A stretch of DNA of 64,000 bases from Streptomyces atroolivaceus. GTDB taxonomy: Bacteria; Actinomycetota; Actinomycetes; Streptomycetales; Streptomycetaceae. The position numbers and the translations under genes are program-made. This document shows positions 34,901 to 42,935 of the stretch, one piece after another. Position 1 is the first letter of the stretch; every line of letters begins with the position of its first letter. The stretch lies in the NCBI RefSeq assembly GCF_000717025.1, contig NZ_JNXG01000024.1, positions 1 through 64,000 on the forward strand, in the 5' to 3' direction. The notes under the pieces were generated by a model that was given only the letters and a program-made list of their open reading frames with translations, was not told where the DNA came from and did not search any database.

Positions 34901-35088
34901 TCCGCGTACCGCTCCGCCAGCCGGCCGCCGAGCACCTTCACCAGCCGGTCCGGCTTCGCGGGGCGGGGGAGTGGCCGAACCGGGTCCGGGACGAGCGCCG
35001 CGCCCGGCCTGGGGGCCAGCAGTGACTTGGCGACCGTGCCGATGACGGTGGTGGCCAGCCGAATCAGCGCAACTTCCGTACCGGTCAC
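31993..35088 (-). CDS. NACHT-domain STAND NTPase with C-terminal leucine-rich repeats
   Basis: A 1031-residue multidomain protein. Residues 1-200 are helical, opening with an amphipathic or hydrophobic segment (VALIRLATTVIGTVAKSLL), and match the helical N-terminal domains seen on bacterial NACHT proteins. The NACHT NTPase has Walker A RGPAGSGKST (251-260), Walker B LVLVDGVDE (333-341) and the arginine motif VVTTRPSAVP (near 367). A winged-helix/helical region follows, and residues about 800-1010 contain leucine-rich repeat-like units (LSLIQLNPGIPSEHLEPLTEI, LRTLVVNRSRIPHGLAPL). Bacterial NACHT proteins are known to act in phage defence, but this one is in a conserved region and may have another role. 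GTG start with GGAGGAA. Confidence 0.9.
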   Translation of the reverse strand: MTGTEVALIRLATTVIGTVAKSLLAPRPGAALVPDPVRPLPRPAKPDRLVKVLGGRLAERYADLPEHERLAALDSVHDTFAAAGELTAERLFALDLDEDRLHTELADPAPGLSGRAAELYDELLRRCCAHALEQFTAHPSFAARAAVEQTRAEARTRELVEDVRSRVGPRPDAAALAFEQRYADFVATTNCRMGLFGLTLGRSASEWPLETAYISLSVSGEGAGQDGLDRTATVTVSVEQALAGTDRLLLRGPAGSGKSTLVQWLALNAARRTFGSDLGDWNRCVPFVLRLRAFTSHGSLPVPEEFLRAAGVPLDGAAPAGWADGVLSEGRGLVLVDGVDEVPMRLRHRTEKWLKDLIAAYPKSRYVVTTRPSAVPESWLSGSGFEAHSLLAMGRKDIHAFIDHWHAAARSECASDEQRGQLDVYETSLRRAVTTRSDLGRLATNPLMCALLCALNRDRRMQLPRARKELYDAALDMLLVRRDTEREIVGVEGVDLTREEQTALLQRLAYWLIRNGQAEADRDEAIAMVAEWMTAMSQVRGTAEEVFSHLLIRSGLLREPAPGAVGFVHRTFQDYLGAKAAVEARDFGVLVQHAHDDQWHDVVQMAVGHARPDERARLLRQLLKRADHARKHRHRLVLLAAASLEHAPELDPAVRAEVQRQTETLLPPRTRAEAEELAEVGELVLELLPGPQDVAEEYAAGHVVTTAALVGGDAAYEVIKRYRNDERQWVAAQLDEAWNRFDTDTYAREVLAAQTWQGASISVTHERQMAALRHVPVARRVRLLGDIADMSALTSRHEMERLFVFDNEALTGIEAMAAMTSLTGVGLSLCRRISDLSPLAGLPLTWLSLIQLNPGIPSEHLEPLTEIRDLTLGHRFPVGSIGELPLGRHLESLYLLREVEDLDLEGLEQWTELAVLAVTGLRQLGHVGRTPFFRRLDELHLALPDLPELDVIAGLTGLRTLVVNRSRIPHGLAPLRDLPALEHLHLYVPPENGPVDLTPLSGLGDLTVTVGSETVLTGTELFPPERIVRRG

Positions 35089-35238
35089 GTGCGTTCCTCC
35101 CCCTCGACGGCGCGCGTGCCGGAAATCCTACGACGGGGCAGTTGGCAGAACCCACCAAACGCTCATGACGCCATGTCTCACATACTTGTCGGTAACAACG
35201 TCTATGCCCGGCACCCGGGGCGGCTCTACGGTGCTCGC

Positions 35239-36141
35239 ATGGAGCCGAACCTGCCCGATGTCGTGCTGTGGTCGATCCCGGCCTTCGTCCTGCTCACCGT
35301 CCTCGAAATGGTGGCCCACCGGCTTCACCCGGACGAGGAGGCCGCCGGGTACGACGCCAAGGACGCCGCAACCAGCGTCACCATGGGGCTCGGCAGCCTG
35401 GTCTTCGACCTGCTGTGGAAGATTCCCATAGTCGCGGTCTACGCGGCCGTCTACGAGCTGACCCCGCTGCGCGTCCCCGTCCTGTGGTGGACGGTGCTGC
35501 TGATGCTGCTCGCCCAGGACTTCCTCTACTACTGGTCCCACCGGGGCCACCACGTCATCCGGATCCTCTGGGCCTGCCACGTCGTGCACCACTCCAGCCG
35601 GAAGTTCAACCTCACGACGGCGCTGCGCCAGCCCTGGACCTCCCTGACCGTCTGGCCGTTCTACGTCCCGCTCATCGCCTGCGGCGTCCATCCGGCCGCG
35701 CTCGCCTTCTGCTCCTCGGCGAACCTCGTCTACCAGTTCTGGGTGCACACGGAACGGATCGACAAGCTGCCCCGGCCCTTCGAGTACGTGCTCAACACCC
35801 CCTCCCACCACCGGGTGCACCACGCCTCCCAGGGCGGCTACCTCGACCGGAACTTCGGCGGGATCCTCATCGTGTGGGACCGGCTCTTCGGCTCGTTCGC
35901 CGCCGAGACCGAGCGCCCCGTCTTCGGCCTCACCAAGAACATCGCGACCCACAACCCGTTCCGCGTCGCCACCCACGAGTACGCCGCCATCGCCCGCGAC
36001 GTACGGGCGGCCACCACCTGGGGCGAGCGGGCCGGCCGGGTCTTCCGGGGGCCGGGCTGGCAGCCGTCGCGCACCGCCGACGCCCCCGCCGCCACGGCGG
36101 TGCCCGTGCGGCCGGGCGCCGGCGCCGGGCAGACCGGATGA
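35239..36141 (+). CDS. Sterol desaturase/fatty acid hydroxylase family membrane protein
   Basis: A 300-residue integral membrane di-iron enzyme. Histidine clusters are visible: DFLYYWSHRGHHVIR, CHVVHHSSRKFN and SHHRVHHASQGGYLDRNFGG, the eight-histidine pattern that binds two irons in the FA-hydroxylase superfamily. Likely acts on membrane lipids or hopanoid-like molecules by hydroxylation or desaturation. ATG at 35239 precedes the first membrane helix (LWSIPAFVLLTVLEMVAHRL). Its stop overlaps the next gene as ATGA, so the lysoplasmalogenase partner is translationally coupled. Confidence 0.85.
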   Translation: MEPNLPDVVLWSIPAFVLLTVLEMVAHRLHPDEEAAGYDAKDAATSVTMGLGSLVFDLLWKIPIVAVYAAVYELTPLRVPVLWWTVLLMLLAQDFLYYWSHRGHHVIRILWACHVVHHSSRKFNLTTALRQPWTSLTVWPFYVPLIACGVHPAALAFCSSANLVYQFWVHTERIDKLPRPFEYVLNTPSHHRVHHASQGGYLDRNFGGILIVWDRLFGSFAAETERPVFGLTKNIATHNPFRVATHEYAAIARDVRAATTWGERAGRVFRGPGWQPSRTADAPAATAVPVRPGAGAGQTG

Positions 36142-36842
36142 CCCCCCGCACCGGTGCGCCCCGGCTCGTACACCCCCTGTTCGCGGCCTTCCTCGCCGTC
36201 TCCGCCGTCCACCTGACGGGGCTCCTCGTGGGCGCCGACGCCGCCCACCTGGTCACCAAACCGCTGCTGATGCCCCTGCTCGCCGCCTACGCCGCCGCGC
36301 GGGGCGGCCCCCGTCCGCTGCTCGCGGCGCTGCTGTTCGGCTGGGGCGGGGACGTGCTGCTGATGCCCGGCTCGGATACGGCCTTCCTCGCCGGGATGGG
36401 GTCCTTCGCCGTCGGCCACGTCTGCTACCTGTGGCTCTTCGGGCGCGCCCGCGTCTCCCCGGCGGCCGGCCTCGTGTACGCCGCCGTCCTGGTGACCTTC
36501 GTCGTGCTCCTGTGGCCCGGCCTGCCGGGCGGACTGAGGATCCCTCTGACCGGCTACAGCCTGCTCCTCACCGCGATGGCCTGGCGGGCCGGCGCCCTCG
36601 GCAGGTACGCGGCACTCGGCGGCGCGCTGTTCCTGCTCTCCGACGCGCTCATCGCCACCGGTATCGCGGACTGGCCGCAACTGCCCGCACACGACTTCTG
36701 GATCATGCTGACCTACCTGGCCGCGCAGTACCTGCTCACCCGGGGGGCGCTCGGCGGACCGGTGGGTCCCCCCGGCGCCGGTGCGGAAGGCCACGGGGAG
36801 AGGGACTGGCGCACCACGCTCAAGGTCCTCACCAGGCCGTAG
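36138..36842 (+). CDS. Lysoplasmalogenase (YhhN/TMEM86 family)
   Basis: A 234-residue membrane protein with about eight hydrophobic helices and the YhhN motifs KPLLMPLLAAYAAA, FGWGGDVLLM and GSFAVGHVCYLWLF, followed by LSDALIA. TMEM86 relatives hydrolyse the vinyl-ether bond of lysoplasmalogens. Streptomyces plasmalogen chemistry is uncertain, so the real substrate may differ. Coupled to the preceding sterol-desaturase-family gene, which suggests joint action on ether or modified lipids. Confidence 0.82.
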   Translation: MTPRTGAPRLVHPLFAAFLAVSAVHLTGLLVGADAAHLVTKPLLMPLLAAYAAARGGPRPLLAALLFGWGGDVLLMPGSDTAFLAGMGSFAVGHVCYLWLFGRARVSPAAGLVYAAVLVTFVVLLWPGLPGGLRIPLTGYSLLLTAMAWRAGALGRYAALGGALFLLSDALIATGIADWPQLPAHDFWIMLTYLAAQYLLTRGALGGPVGPPGAGAEGHGERDWRTTLKVLTRP

Positions 36843-36855
36843 CCGTACGGCGCAC

Positions 36856-36891
36856 GAGAGGGGCCGGGGACAGCTGTCCCCGGCCCCTCTC
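36856..36891. terminator. 36-bp perfect palindromic terminator
   Basis: A perfect inverted repeat 36 bp long centred on CAGCTG between 36873 and 36874, with GAGAGGGGCCGGGG as the left outer arm. It sits between the convergent lysoplasmalogenase and subtilisin genes and should block transcription both ways. There is no U tract. Confidence 0.78.
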
Positions 36892-36898
36892 CCACGTG

Positions 36899-38431
36899 TT
36901 ACCTGCGGACCGCGTCCAGCGCGTCCACCACACCGGCTCCGTAGAAGCCGTTGTACTGCTTGCCGCCCTCGCAGACCGCGTCGACGGTGCCGTCACCGTC
37001 GATGTCGTACGGCGCACCGCACGCGGTGGCGTCGGCCTGGTGCGTCAGCAGGGCCTTCACCCCGGCCGGCGAGGCGTACGGGTGGGTCGACTTGATCAGG
37101 GCCGCGACCCCCGCGACGTGGGGGGACGCCATCGACGTACCGGCCTTGTAGCCGAATCTGCCGCCGGGCAGCGTGGAAAGGATCAGCCCGTTGTCGGCCG
37201 GTGCCTCCGGCGCCTGGTAGCGCGTCGAGTCACCGCCCGGGGCGGCCACGTCGACGACACCGAGGCCGTAGTTCGAGTACGAGGACTTGAGGTTCTTCGC
37301 ACCGGTCGCGGAGACCGTCACGACACCCGGCACCATGGTCGGGATGTCGGGGCAGGCGCTCGGGTCGACCGTGCGCGTGACCGGCGTCGTGTCGTTGGGG
37401 CTCGTCGAGTCCTCGATGGCGTCGAGGGCCAGGTCGTGGTCGGAGTTGCCGGCCGCGGCGACGTTGACGACGCCCTTGCCCTCCGCGTAGCGGGTGGCGC
37501 GGGTGACCGACTCGACCAGGGCGCCCTGGTCCGGGTCGTTCTTGCAGTTGAACAGCCACGGGTCGGTGTAGTAGCTGTTGTTGGTCACGTCGACGCCGTG
37601 CTCGGCGGCCCAGACGAAGCCGCAGACGACGGCCTCGGTGTAGAAGAGTCCGGCCGGCGTGGACACCTTGATGCCGGAGACCTTCACCCCGGGCGCGACA
37701 CCGGTGATGCCGGTGCCGTTCTTCGCCGCGGCTATGGTGCCCGCGACGTGCGTGCCGTGGTCGCTCTCACCGGCCGCGGGCCGCCAGGCGCCGTCCGTGG
37801 TGTCCGGGGCGCCGGACACACAGTTCACCGAGGCCTCGCGGTCGAAGTTCGGGGCCAGGTCCGGGTGCGTGTCGTCGACACCCGTGTCGATGACCGCGAC
37901 CGTGACCTTGCTGCTGCCGAGCGACTTCTTGTGCGCCTTGTCCGCCTTGATGGCGGGCAGGTCCCACTGCAGGGGCTCCAGCGGGTCCTGGCCCGCCACC
38001 GCGTCCTGTGACGCCGCCCGTGCCTGGCCGGCGGTGAGCGGCTGCTCGACGCCTATGTCCTTCGTCGCCTGCGGGACGAGCGGGCTGGTGCGCGTGGCGC
38101 CCGCGGACTGGACGCCCTTGGCCTTGCGTATCGTCGCGCCGAAGTCCGGGTTCTGCGAGTGGACGACGATGACGCCGATCCTGTCGTACGACGTCACGAC
38201 GGTTCCGCCGGCCGCGGATATCGCCTTCCGCACCTGCTTGACGGTGCCGTGACCGGCCCGCGTGTTGACGACGTACGACAGCTTCGGGCCGTCCGCGCGA
38301 ACCGCCGCCGCCGGCTCGTCCGCGGGTGCCGCGGCCGCGGTCCCCGTCGGGAGGAAGCCGAGCGAGGCCGTGAGCGCGAGTCCGACGGGCAGCGTGAGTA
38401 CGCGAGTCCGTCTGGATGCCAGATGAGCCAT
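36899..38431 (-). CDS. Secreted S8 (subtilisin-like) serine peptidase
   Basis: A 510-residue secreted protease. Signal peptide: basic SRRTR, hydrophobic VLTLPVGLALTASLGFLPTG, AAAA. An inhibitor-like propeptide follows (KLSYVVNTRAGHGTVKQVRKAISAAGGTVV, about residues 50-120). The catalytic domain has Asp182 in VAVIDTGVDDTHPDL, His225 in SDHGTHVAG and Ser433 in GTSMASPHVAG. There is no wall-anchor or membrane segment at the C terminus, so the enzyme should be released. A calcium-site-like loop DIDGDGTVDAV is near the end. It resembles S. coelicolor SCO1824 as I recall it. Confidence 0.9.
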   Translation of the reverse strand: MAHLASRRTRVLTLPVGLALTASLGFLPTGTAAAAPADEPAAAVRADGPKLSYVVNTRAGHGTVKQVRKAISAAGGTVVTSYDRIGVIVVHSQNPDFGATIRKAKGVQSAGATRTSPLVPQATKDIGVEQPLTAGQARAASQDAVAGQDPLEPLQWDLPAIKADKAHKKSLGSSKVTVAVIDTGVDDTHPDLAPNFDREASVNCVSGAPDTTDGAWRPAAGESDHGTHVAGTIAAAKNGTGITGVAPGVKVSGIKVSTPAGLFYTEAVVCGFVWAAEHGVDVTNNSYYTDPWLFNCKNDPDQGALVESVTRATRYAEGKGVVNVAAAGNSDHDLALDAIEDSTSPNDTTPVTRTVDPSACPDIPTMVPGVVTVSATGAKNLKSSYSNYGLGVVDVAAPGGDSTRYQAPEAPADNGLILSTLPGGRFGYKAGTSMASPHVAGVAALIKSTHPYASPAGVKALLTHQADATACGAPYDIDGDGTVDAVCEGGKQYNGFYGAGVVDALDAVRR

Positions 38432-38735
38432 GGGTTCTCCACATCATCCGTGCCGGTGGAGCCGGACACTGGCGCGTCCGGTCCGGTACATGACCTGTGA
38501 AGTTATCGCCGATCTTCCCGGCACATCAATGAATACGGGCAAGTGAGTTCGAGGTGTGACCTGTGGGAGTCGCGTCCGCGGGCGCCGGCCCGAGAAGACC
38601 GAACCTGCGGTGAACCGCTTCGCCGCGCTCTCCGTGCCGTTGCACAGGGAGTCGCGCGTCCAGCCCCCACCACACGAAGGACTCCCCGTGAAATCCACCG
38701 TTCCCACCACCGCACCCGCGTCGCGAGGAGAATCC
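38432..38735. other. Divergent promoter region between the subtilisin and DUF485 genes
   Basis: This 304-bp gap separates divergent genes. The DUF485 frame is open across the right half (to 38612), and a GTG at 38688 with AAGGAC upstream is a second possible start. I see no clear inverted repeat or sigma-factor motif. Confidence 0.4.
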
Positions 38736-39101
38736 GTGGCCACCGAAGCACCGCCGCCCCAGACCCCTGAGGACGGCAGTCCCGTCCAGCCCACGACCGA
38801 GGTGTTCCTGGAGGCGCAGAACAGTGCGGAGTTCGCCGAGCTGCGCCGCTCCCACCGCTCCTTCGCCTTCCCGCTGACCGTCGGGTTCATTGCCTGGTAT
38901 CTGCTGTACGTGCTGCTGTCCAGCTATGCCGGCGGCTTCATGAGCAAGATCGTCTTCGCGAACTTCAACGTCGCCTTCGTGTTCGGCCTCGCCCAGTTCG
39001 CCACCACGTTCCTCATCGCCTGGTTCTACTCGCGCCACGCCACGAACAAGCTCGACCCGCAGGCGGCGGCCATCAAGTCCCGTCTGGAGGCCGACGCATG
39101 A
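38736..39101 (+). CDS. DUF485 membrane protein, partner of the acetate symporter
   Basis: A 121-residue protein with a soluble N terminus and two membrane helices (FAFPLTVGFIAWYLLYVLLSSYAGG and VAFVFGLAQFATTFLIAWFYS) linked by a short loop, the DUF485/YjcH pattern. Its stop overlaps the symporter start (ATGA), as in yjcH-actP. I chose the GTG at 38736 because it follows GAGGAG at good spacing; the GTG at 38688 would add 16 residues. Probably stabilises or regulates the symporter. Confidence 0.83.
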   Translation: MATEAPPPQTPEDGSPVQPTTEVFLEAQNSAEFAELRRSHRSFAFPLTVGFIAWYLLYVLLSSYAGGFMSKIVFANFNVAFVFGLAQFATTFLIAWFYSRHATNKLDPQAAAIKSRLEADA

Positions 39102-40738
39102 GCGCCGCGTACGTAACGCACACCCTGAACCAGCTCGCCGCGTCGTCGTCGACGACCGAACACCGCCCGCTGATCATCACCCTTTTCGCGGTCTTCGTCG
39201 CGGCGACGCTGGGCATCACCGTCTGGGCCGGCCGGCAGACCAAGAGCGCGTCCGACTTCTACGCGGGCGGCCGGCAGTTCACCGCCTTCCAGAACGGCCT
39301 CGCCGTCTCCGGTGACTACATGTCGGCCGCGTCCTTCCTCGGCATCGCCGGCGCCATCGCGCTCTTCGGCTACGACGGCTTCCTCTACTCCATCGGCTTC
39401 CTGGTCGCCTGGCTCGTCGCCCTGCTGCTCGTCGCCGAACCGCTGCGCAACTCGGGCCGCTACACCATGGGCGACGTCCTCGCCTACCGGATGCGGCAGC
39501 GGCCGGTGCGCACGGCGGCGGGTGTCTCCACCATCGTCGTGTCGATCTTCTACCTGCTGGCCCAGATGGCGGGCGCGGGAGTCCTCGTCGCGCTGCTGCT
39601 CGGCATCACCAGCGACGCCGGCAAGGTCCTCATCGTCGCCCTGGTCGGCGTGCTCATGATTCTCTACGTCACCATCGGTGGCATGAAGGGCACCACCTGG
39701 GTCCAGATGGTCAAGGCCGTGCTGCTCATCGCCGGCGCGCTGCTGATGACCCTGATGGTGCTCTGGAAGTTCGACTTCAACGTCTCCGACCTGCTGGGCA
39801 CCGCCGCTGAGAAGAGCGGTCACGGCGCGGCGTTCCTGGAGCCCGGCCTGAAGTACGGCGTCACCGACGTGTCGAAGCTGGACTTCATCTCGCTCGGTAT
39901 CGCGCTGGTGCTCGGCACCGCGGGCCTGCCGCACATCCTGATCCGCTTCTACACCGTCCCGACCGCCAAGGCCGCCCGCAAGTCCGTGAACTGGGCCATC
40001 GGCATCATCGGGGCCTTCTACCTGATGACGATCGCCCTCGGCTTCGGCGCCGCGGCACTCATCGGGCCCGAGGAGATCAAGGCGAAGAACCCGGCGGGCA
40101 ACGCGGCGGCACCCCAGCTCGCCGAGTACCTCGGCGGGGTCGGCACCACCGGGGGCGCCATCATGCTCGCCGTCATCTCCGCCGTCGCCTTCGCGACCAT
40201 CCTCGCCGTGGTCGCGGGCCTCACCCTCGCCTCCTCGTCCTCCTTCGCCCACGACATCTACGCCAACGTCATCCGCAAGGGGAAGGCGACCGAGAAGGAG
40301 GAGATGAGCGCGGCCCGCTGGGCCACCGTCGCGATCGGCGTCGTCTCCATCGGGCTCGGTGCGATGGCCCGCGACCTGAACGTCGCGGGACTCGTGGCCC
40401 TGGCCTTCGCCGTCGCCGCGTCGGCCAACCTGCCGACCATCCTCTACAGCCTCTTCTGGAAGCGCTTCACCACCCAGGGCGCCCTCTGGTCCATCTACGG
40501 CGGCCTCTCCTCGTCCGTCTTCCTGGTGCTGTTCTCCCCGGTCGTCTCCGGGAAGGCCAGCTCGATGTTCCCGGACGTGGACTTCGCCTGGTTCCCCCTG
40601 GAGAACCCGGGCCTCATCTCCATCCCGCTGGGCTTCCTGCTCGGCTGGGTCGGTTCGGTCCTCTCCAAGGAGGAGCCGGACAAGGGCAAGTACGCCGAAC
40701 TCGAGGTCAAGTCCCTCACCGGCACCGGAGCCCACTGA
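39098..40738 (+). CDS. Sodium:solute (cation/acetate) symporter, ActP-like
   Basis: A 546-residue SSS-family transporter with about 13 helices. Diagnostic: SDFYAGGRQFTAFQNGLAVSGDYMSAASFLGIAG near the N terminus and HILIRFYTVPTAKAARKSV, both typical of ActP/MctC carboxylate symporters. It imports acetate, pyruvate or propionate with sodium. Translationally coupled to the DUF485 gene. A large hairpin terminator follows 17 bp after the stop. Confidence 0.9.
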   Translation: MSAAYVTHTLNQLAASSSTTEHRPLIITLFAVFVAATLGITVWAGRQTKSASDFYAGGRQFTAFQNGLAVSGDYMSAASFLGIAGAIALFGYDGFLYSIGFLVAWLVALLLVAEPLRNSGRYTMGDVLAYRMRQRPVRTAAGVSTIVVSIFYLLAQMAGAGVLVALLLGITSDAGKVLIVALVGVLMILYVTIGGMKGTTWVQMVKAVLLIAGALLMTLMVLWKFDFNVSDLLGTAAEKSGHGAAFLEPGLKYGVTDVSKLDFISLGIALVLGTAGLPHILIRFYTVPTAKAARKSVNWAIGIIGAFYLMTIALGFGAAALIGPEEIKAKNPAGNAAAPQLAEYLGGVGTTGGAIMLAVISAVAFATILAVVAGLTLASSSSFAHDIYANVIRKGKATEKEEMSAARWATVAIGVVSIGLGAMARDLNVAGLVALAFAVAASANLPTILYSLFWKRFTTQGALWSIYGGLSSSVFLVLFSPVVSGKASSMFPDVDFAWFPLENPGLISIPLGFLLGWVGSVLSKEEPDKGKYAELEVKSLTGTGAH

Positions 40739-40754
40739 CCCGACTGCCGCACCC

Positions 40755-40796
40755 CGGCGGGGCCCCGTCGTAGAGACCTACGACGGGGCCCCGCCG
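40755..40796. terminator. Hairpin terminator downstream of the symporter
   Basis: A perfect 19-bp stem (40755-40773 with 40778-40796) and AGAC loop, lying shortly after the symporter stop codon. A very stable GC-rich stem without U tract. Confidence 0.85.
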
Positions 40797-40897
40797 CACC
40801 TCGTGTCAACCGGGCCCCCCGCTTTGTCACAGGTCTCGCGTAGTCTCGGAGAAGTCAGAACCGCAACCGCGGACACAACCGGGGGAGGGGGCCCACA

Positions 40898-41887
40898 GTG
40901 CTCGTCGACACCTACGGCCGGGTCGCCACCGACCTGCGTGTTTCACTGACCGACAAGTGCAATCTCCGCTGCACCTACTGCATGCCCGAAGAAGGCCTGC
41001 AGTGGCTCTCCAAGACCGAGCTGCTCAGCGACGACGAGATCGTCCGGCTCATCCGTATCGCCGTCACCGGTCTCGGCATCACCGAGGTCCGGTTCACCGG
41101 GGGCGAGCCGCTGCTGCGCCCCGGCCTCGTCTCGATCGTCGAGCGCTGCGCCGCACTGGAGCCCCGCCCCAGGATGTCGCTGACCACCAACGGCATCGGC
41201 CTCAAGCGCACCGCCGCCGCCCTGAAGGCGGCAGGCCTGGACCGGGTCAACGTGTCCCTGGACACCCTGCGCCCCGACGTCTTCAAGACGCTCACCCGCC
41301 GCGACCGGCACAAGGACGTGCTGGAAGGACTCCAGGCCGCCCGCGAAGCGGGACTGACCCCGGTCAAGGTCAACTCCGTCCTCATGCCCGGTCTCAACGA
41401 GGACGAGGCCCCCGACCTGCTCGCCTGGGCCGTGGAGAACGCCTACGAGCTCCGCTTCATCGAGCAGATGCCACTCGACGCCCAGCACGGCTGGAAGCGC
41501 GACGGCATGATCACGGCGGGTGACATCCTCGCCTCGCTGCGCACGCGCTTCACCCTCAGCGCGGAAGGGGACGAGGAGCGCGGCTCCGCCCCCGCCGAGC
41601 GCTGGACCGTGGACGGCGGCCCGCACCGCGTGGGCGTCATCGCCTCCGTGACCAGGCCCTTCTGCCGGGCCTGCGACCGCACCCGGCTCACCGCGGACGG
41701 GCAGGTCCGCACCTGTCTCTTCGCCCGCGAGGAGACGGACCTGCGCGGCGCCCTGCGCTCCGACGCGCCCGACGAGGAGATCGCCAGGATCTGGAAGCTC
41801 GCGATGTGGGGCAAGAAGGCGGGTTCCGGTCTCGACGACCCCGCCTTCCTGCAGCCCGACCGCCCCATGTCAGCGATCGGCGGCTGA
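40898..41887 (+). CDS. moaA: MoaA, GTP 3',8-cyclase
   Basis: A 329-residue radical SAM enzyme starting molybdenum-cofactor synthesis by converting GTP to 3',8-cyclo-7,8-dihydro-GTP. The N-terminal cluster motif is CNLRCTYC (Cys21, Cys25, Cys28); EVRFTGGEPLLRPGL binds SAM; the C-terminal second cluster is FCRACDRTRLTADGQVRTC (Cys near 256, 259 and 273). GTG at 40898 follows a GGGGGAGGGGG run. The C-terminal codons overlap the convergent 82-residue gene by 18 bp. No molybdenum-cofactor riboswitch is visible upstream. Confidence 0.95.
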   Translation: MLVDTYGRVATDLRVSLTDKCNLRCTYCMPEEGLQWLSKTELLSDDEIVRLIRIAVTGLGITEVRFTGGEPLLRPGLVSIVERCAALEPRPRMSLTTNGIGLKRTAAALKAAGLDRVNVSLDTLRPDVFKTLTRRDRHKDVLEGLQAAREAGLTPVKVNSVLMPGLNEDEAPDLLAWAVENAYELRFIEQMPLDAQHGWKRDGMITAGDILASLRTRFTLSAEGDEERGSAPAERWTVDGGPHRVGVIASVTRPFCRACDRTRLTADGQVRTCLFAREETDLRGALRSDAPDEEIARIWKLAMWGKKAGSGLDDPAFLQPDRPMSAIGG

Positions 41888-42118
41888 GGACTCCCACTCG
41901 GCCAGTGTCACGACGTCCTTGAGGAAACCGCGCACACCGAGGAACGAGGAGAGGTGCTCCCGATGCTCGTCGCACGCCAGCCAGGTCTTGCGGCGCTCCG
42001 GGGTGTGCAGCTTCGGGTTGTTCCAGGCGAGCACCCATACGGCATCGGCGCGACAGCCCTTGGCTGAACAGACAGGTGCGCCGGTGGCGCTCTCGGCGGA
42101 GATGTCGGGGAGGTTCAC
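41870..42118 (-). CDS. Small conserved Cys/His protein (82 aa)
   Basis: An 82-residue protein with CSAKGCRADAVWVLAWNNPKLHTPERRKTWLACDEHREHLSSFLGVRGFLKDVV, four candidate zinc ligands in the first two thirds (Cys17, Cys22, Cys49, His52 by approximate count). Orthologues are widespread in actinobacteria; I do not know a function. GTG start at 42118. Its 3' end overlaps moaA antisense. It could be a small zinc finger. Confidence 0.7.
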   Translation of the reverse strand: MNLPDISAESATGAPVCSAKGCRADAVWVLAWNNPKLHTPERRKTWLACDEHREHLSSFLGVRGFLKDVVTLAEWESSAADR

Positions 42119-42335
42119 GGCCTCAACCCTAAGCGCTCGCGCGTGAAGTCACCGCGGCGCATCCCCGCCGGAGAATGGCGACGCCGAGCAGCCACGGGGG
42201 GAGCTGCCCGGCGTCGGTCCGTCGCTCCGACGGGGGATGCGGAGCGCTCCCGAAGTATGCCACGGGGTCAGGGGTCCGGTGCACCGGAACGTCATGATTC
42301 ATCTGGCTTCCCTCGGCCCGGCCGAGCGCCGACGC

Positions 42336-42722
42336 TCAGTCCGCGGGGCGCGGCCCGGCCGTGCGGCCGGATCCCCCGGGCTCCCCGGCAGGCTCCGCAA
42401 CCGGCTGCGCGGGCCCGGCGGCAGGGGCCGCGCCGAGAGCGGGCCGCATCGGTGCGGTCACGAACGTGGAGGGGAGTGAGGGGACGTTCTCGCGACCGGC
42501 GTTGGCGATGACCACCGCCACATAAGGGAGCAGAACGCCCAGTGCGAGCGCCACCACGGCCACATGCCGCTCGACGTTCCACAGGGTGGCGGCCAGCACC
42601 ACGGAGACGGTGCGCACGGACATCGAGATGATGTAGCGCCGTTGTCTGCCGCGCACGTCGTCGGCGAGGCCCTGCCGGGCGCCCGTGATACGGAAGACCT
42701 CCGTGCCGCTCTGCTTCCGCAT
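42336..42722 (-). CDS. DUF3099 membrane protein
   Basis: A 128-residue protein. After a short basic N terminus (TEVFRITGARQGLADDVRGRQRRYIISMSVRTVSVVL) there are two membrane helices and a C-terminal Pro/Ala/Gly tail. The QRRYIISMSVRTVS segment is the DUF3099 signature. ATG at 42722 follows GGTGGAG. Function unknown. About 210 bp of non-coding sequence with a 14-bp palindrome (42275-42288) separates it from the 82-residue gene downstream. Confidence 0.8.
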   Translation of the reverse strand: MRKQSGTEVFRITGARQGLADDVRGRQRRYIISMSVRTVSVVLAATLWNVERHVAVVALALGVLLPYVAVVIANAGRENVPSLPSTFVTAPMRPALGAAPAAGPAQPVAEPAGEPGGSGRTAGPRPAD

Positions 42723-42935
42723 CGTGACTCCACCACCAGATCTCTGTGCCGGACTTCCCCGGACGGTGCCGACACCACGGTACGCCCGGCGTCCGCCGCG
42801 TTCGAGCCCGGGGCGCGTCCCGTCGGTGCGGGGCGCGACCGCCGTTCCACGTACGGCCCCGTCCGGCATGCGGCGTACGTCCCGCAGTCCGAGACTGGGC
42901 GGACGTGCGCACACCGCGCCGCACGAGGAGGCGAT

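Noticed and set aside
40797..40897. Molybdenum-cofactor riboswitch before moaA
   Set aside because: Only about 100 bp separate the terminator from moaA and no matching structured element is visible.
42275..42288. 14-bp perfect palindrome TCCGGTGCACCGGA as a terminator or operator
   Set aside because: It has no loop or U tract and no gene start close by; it may be chance in GC-rich DNA.
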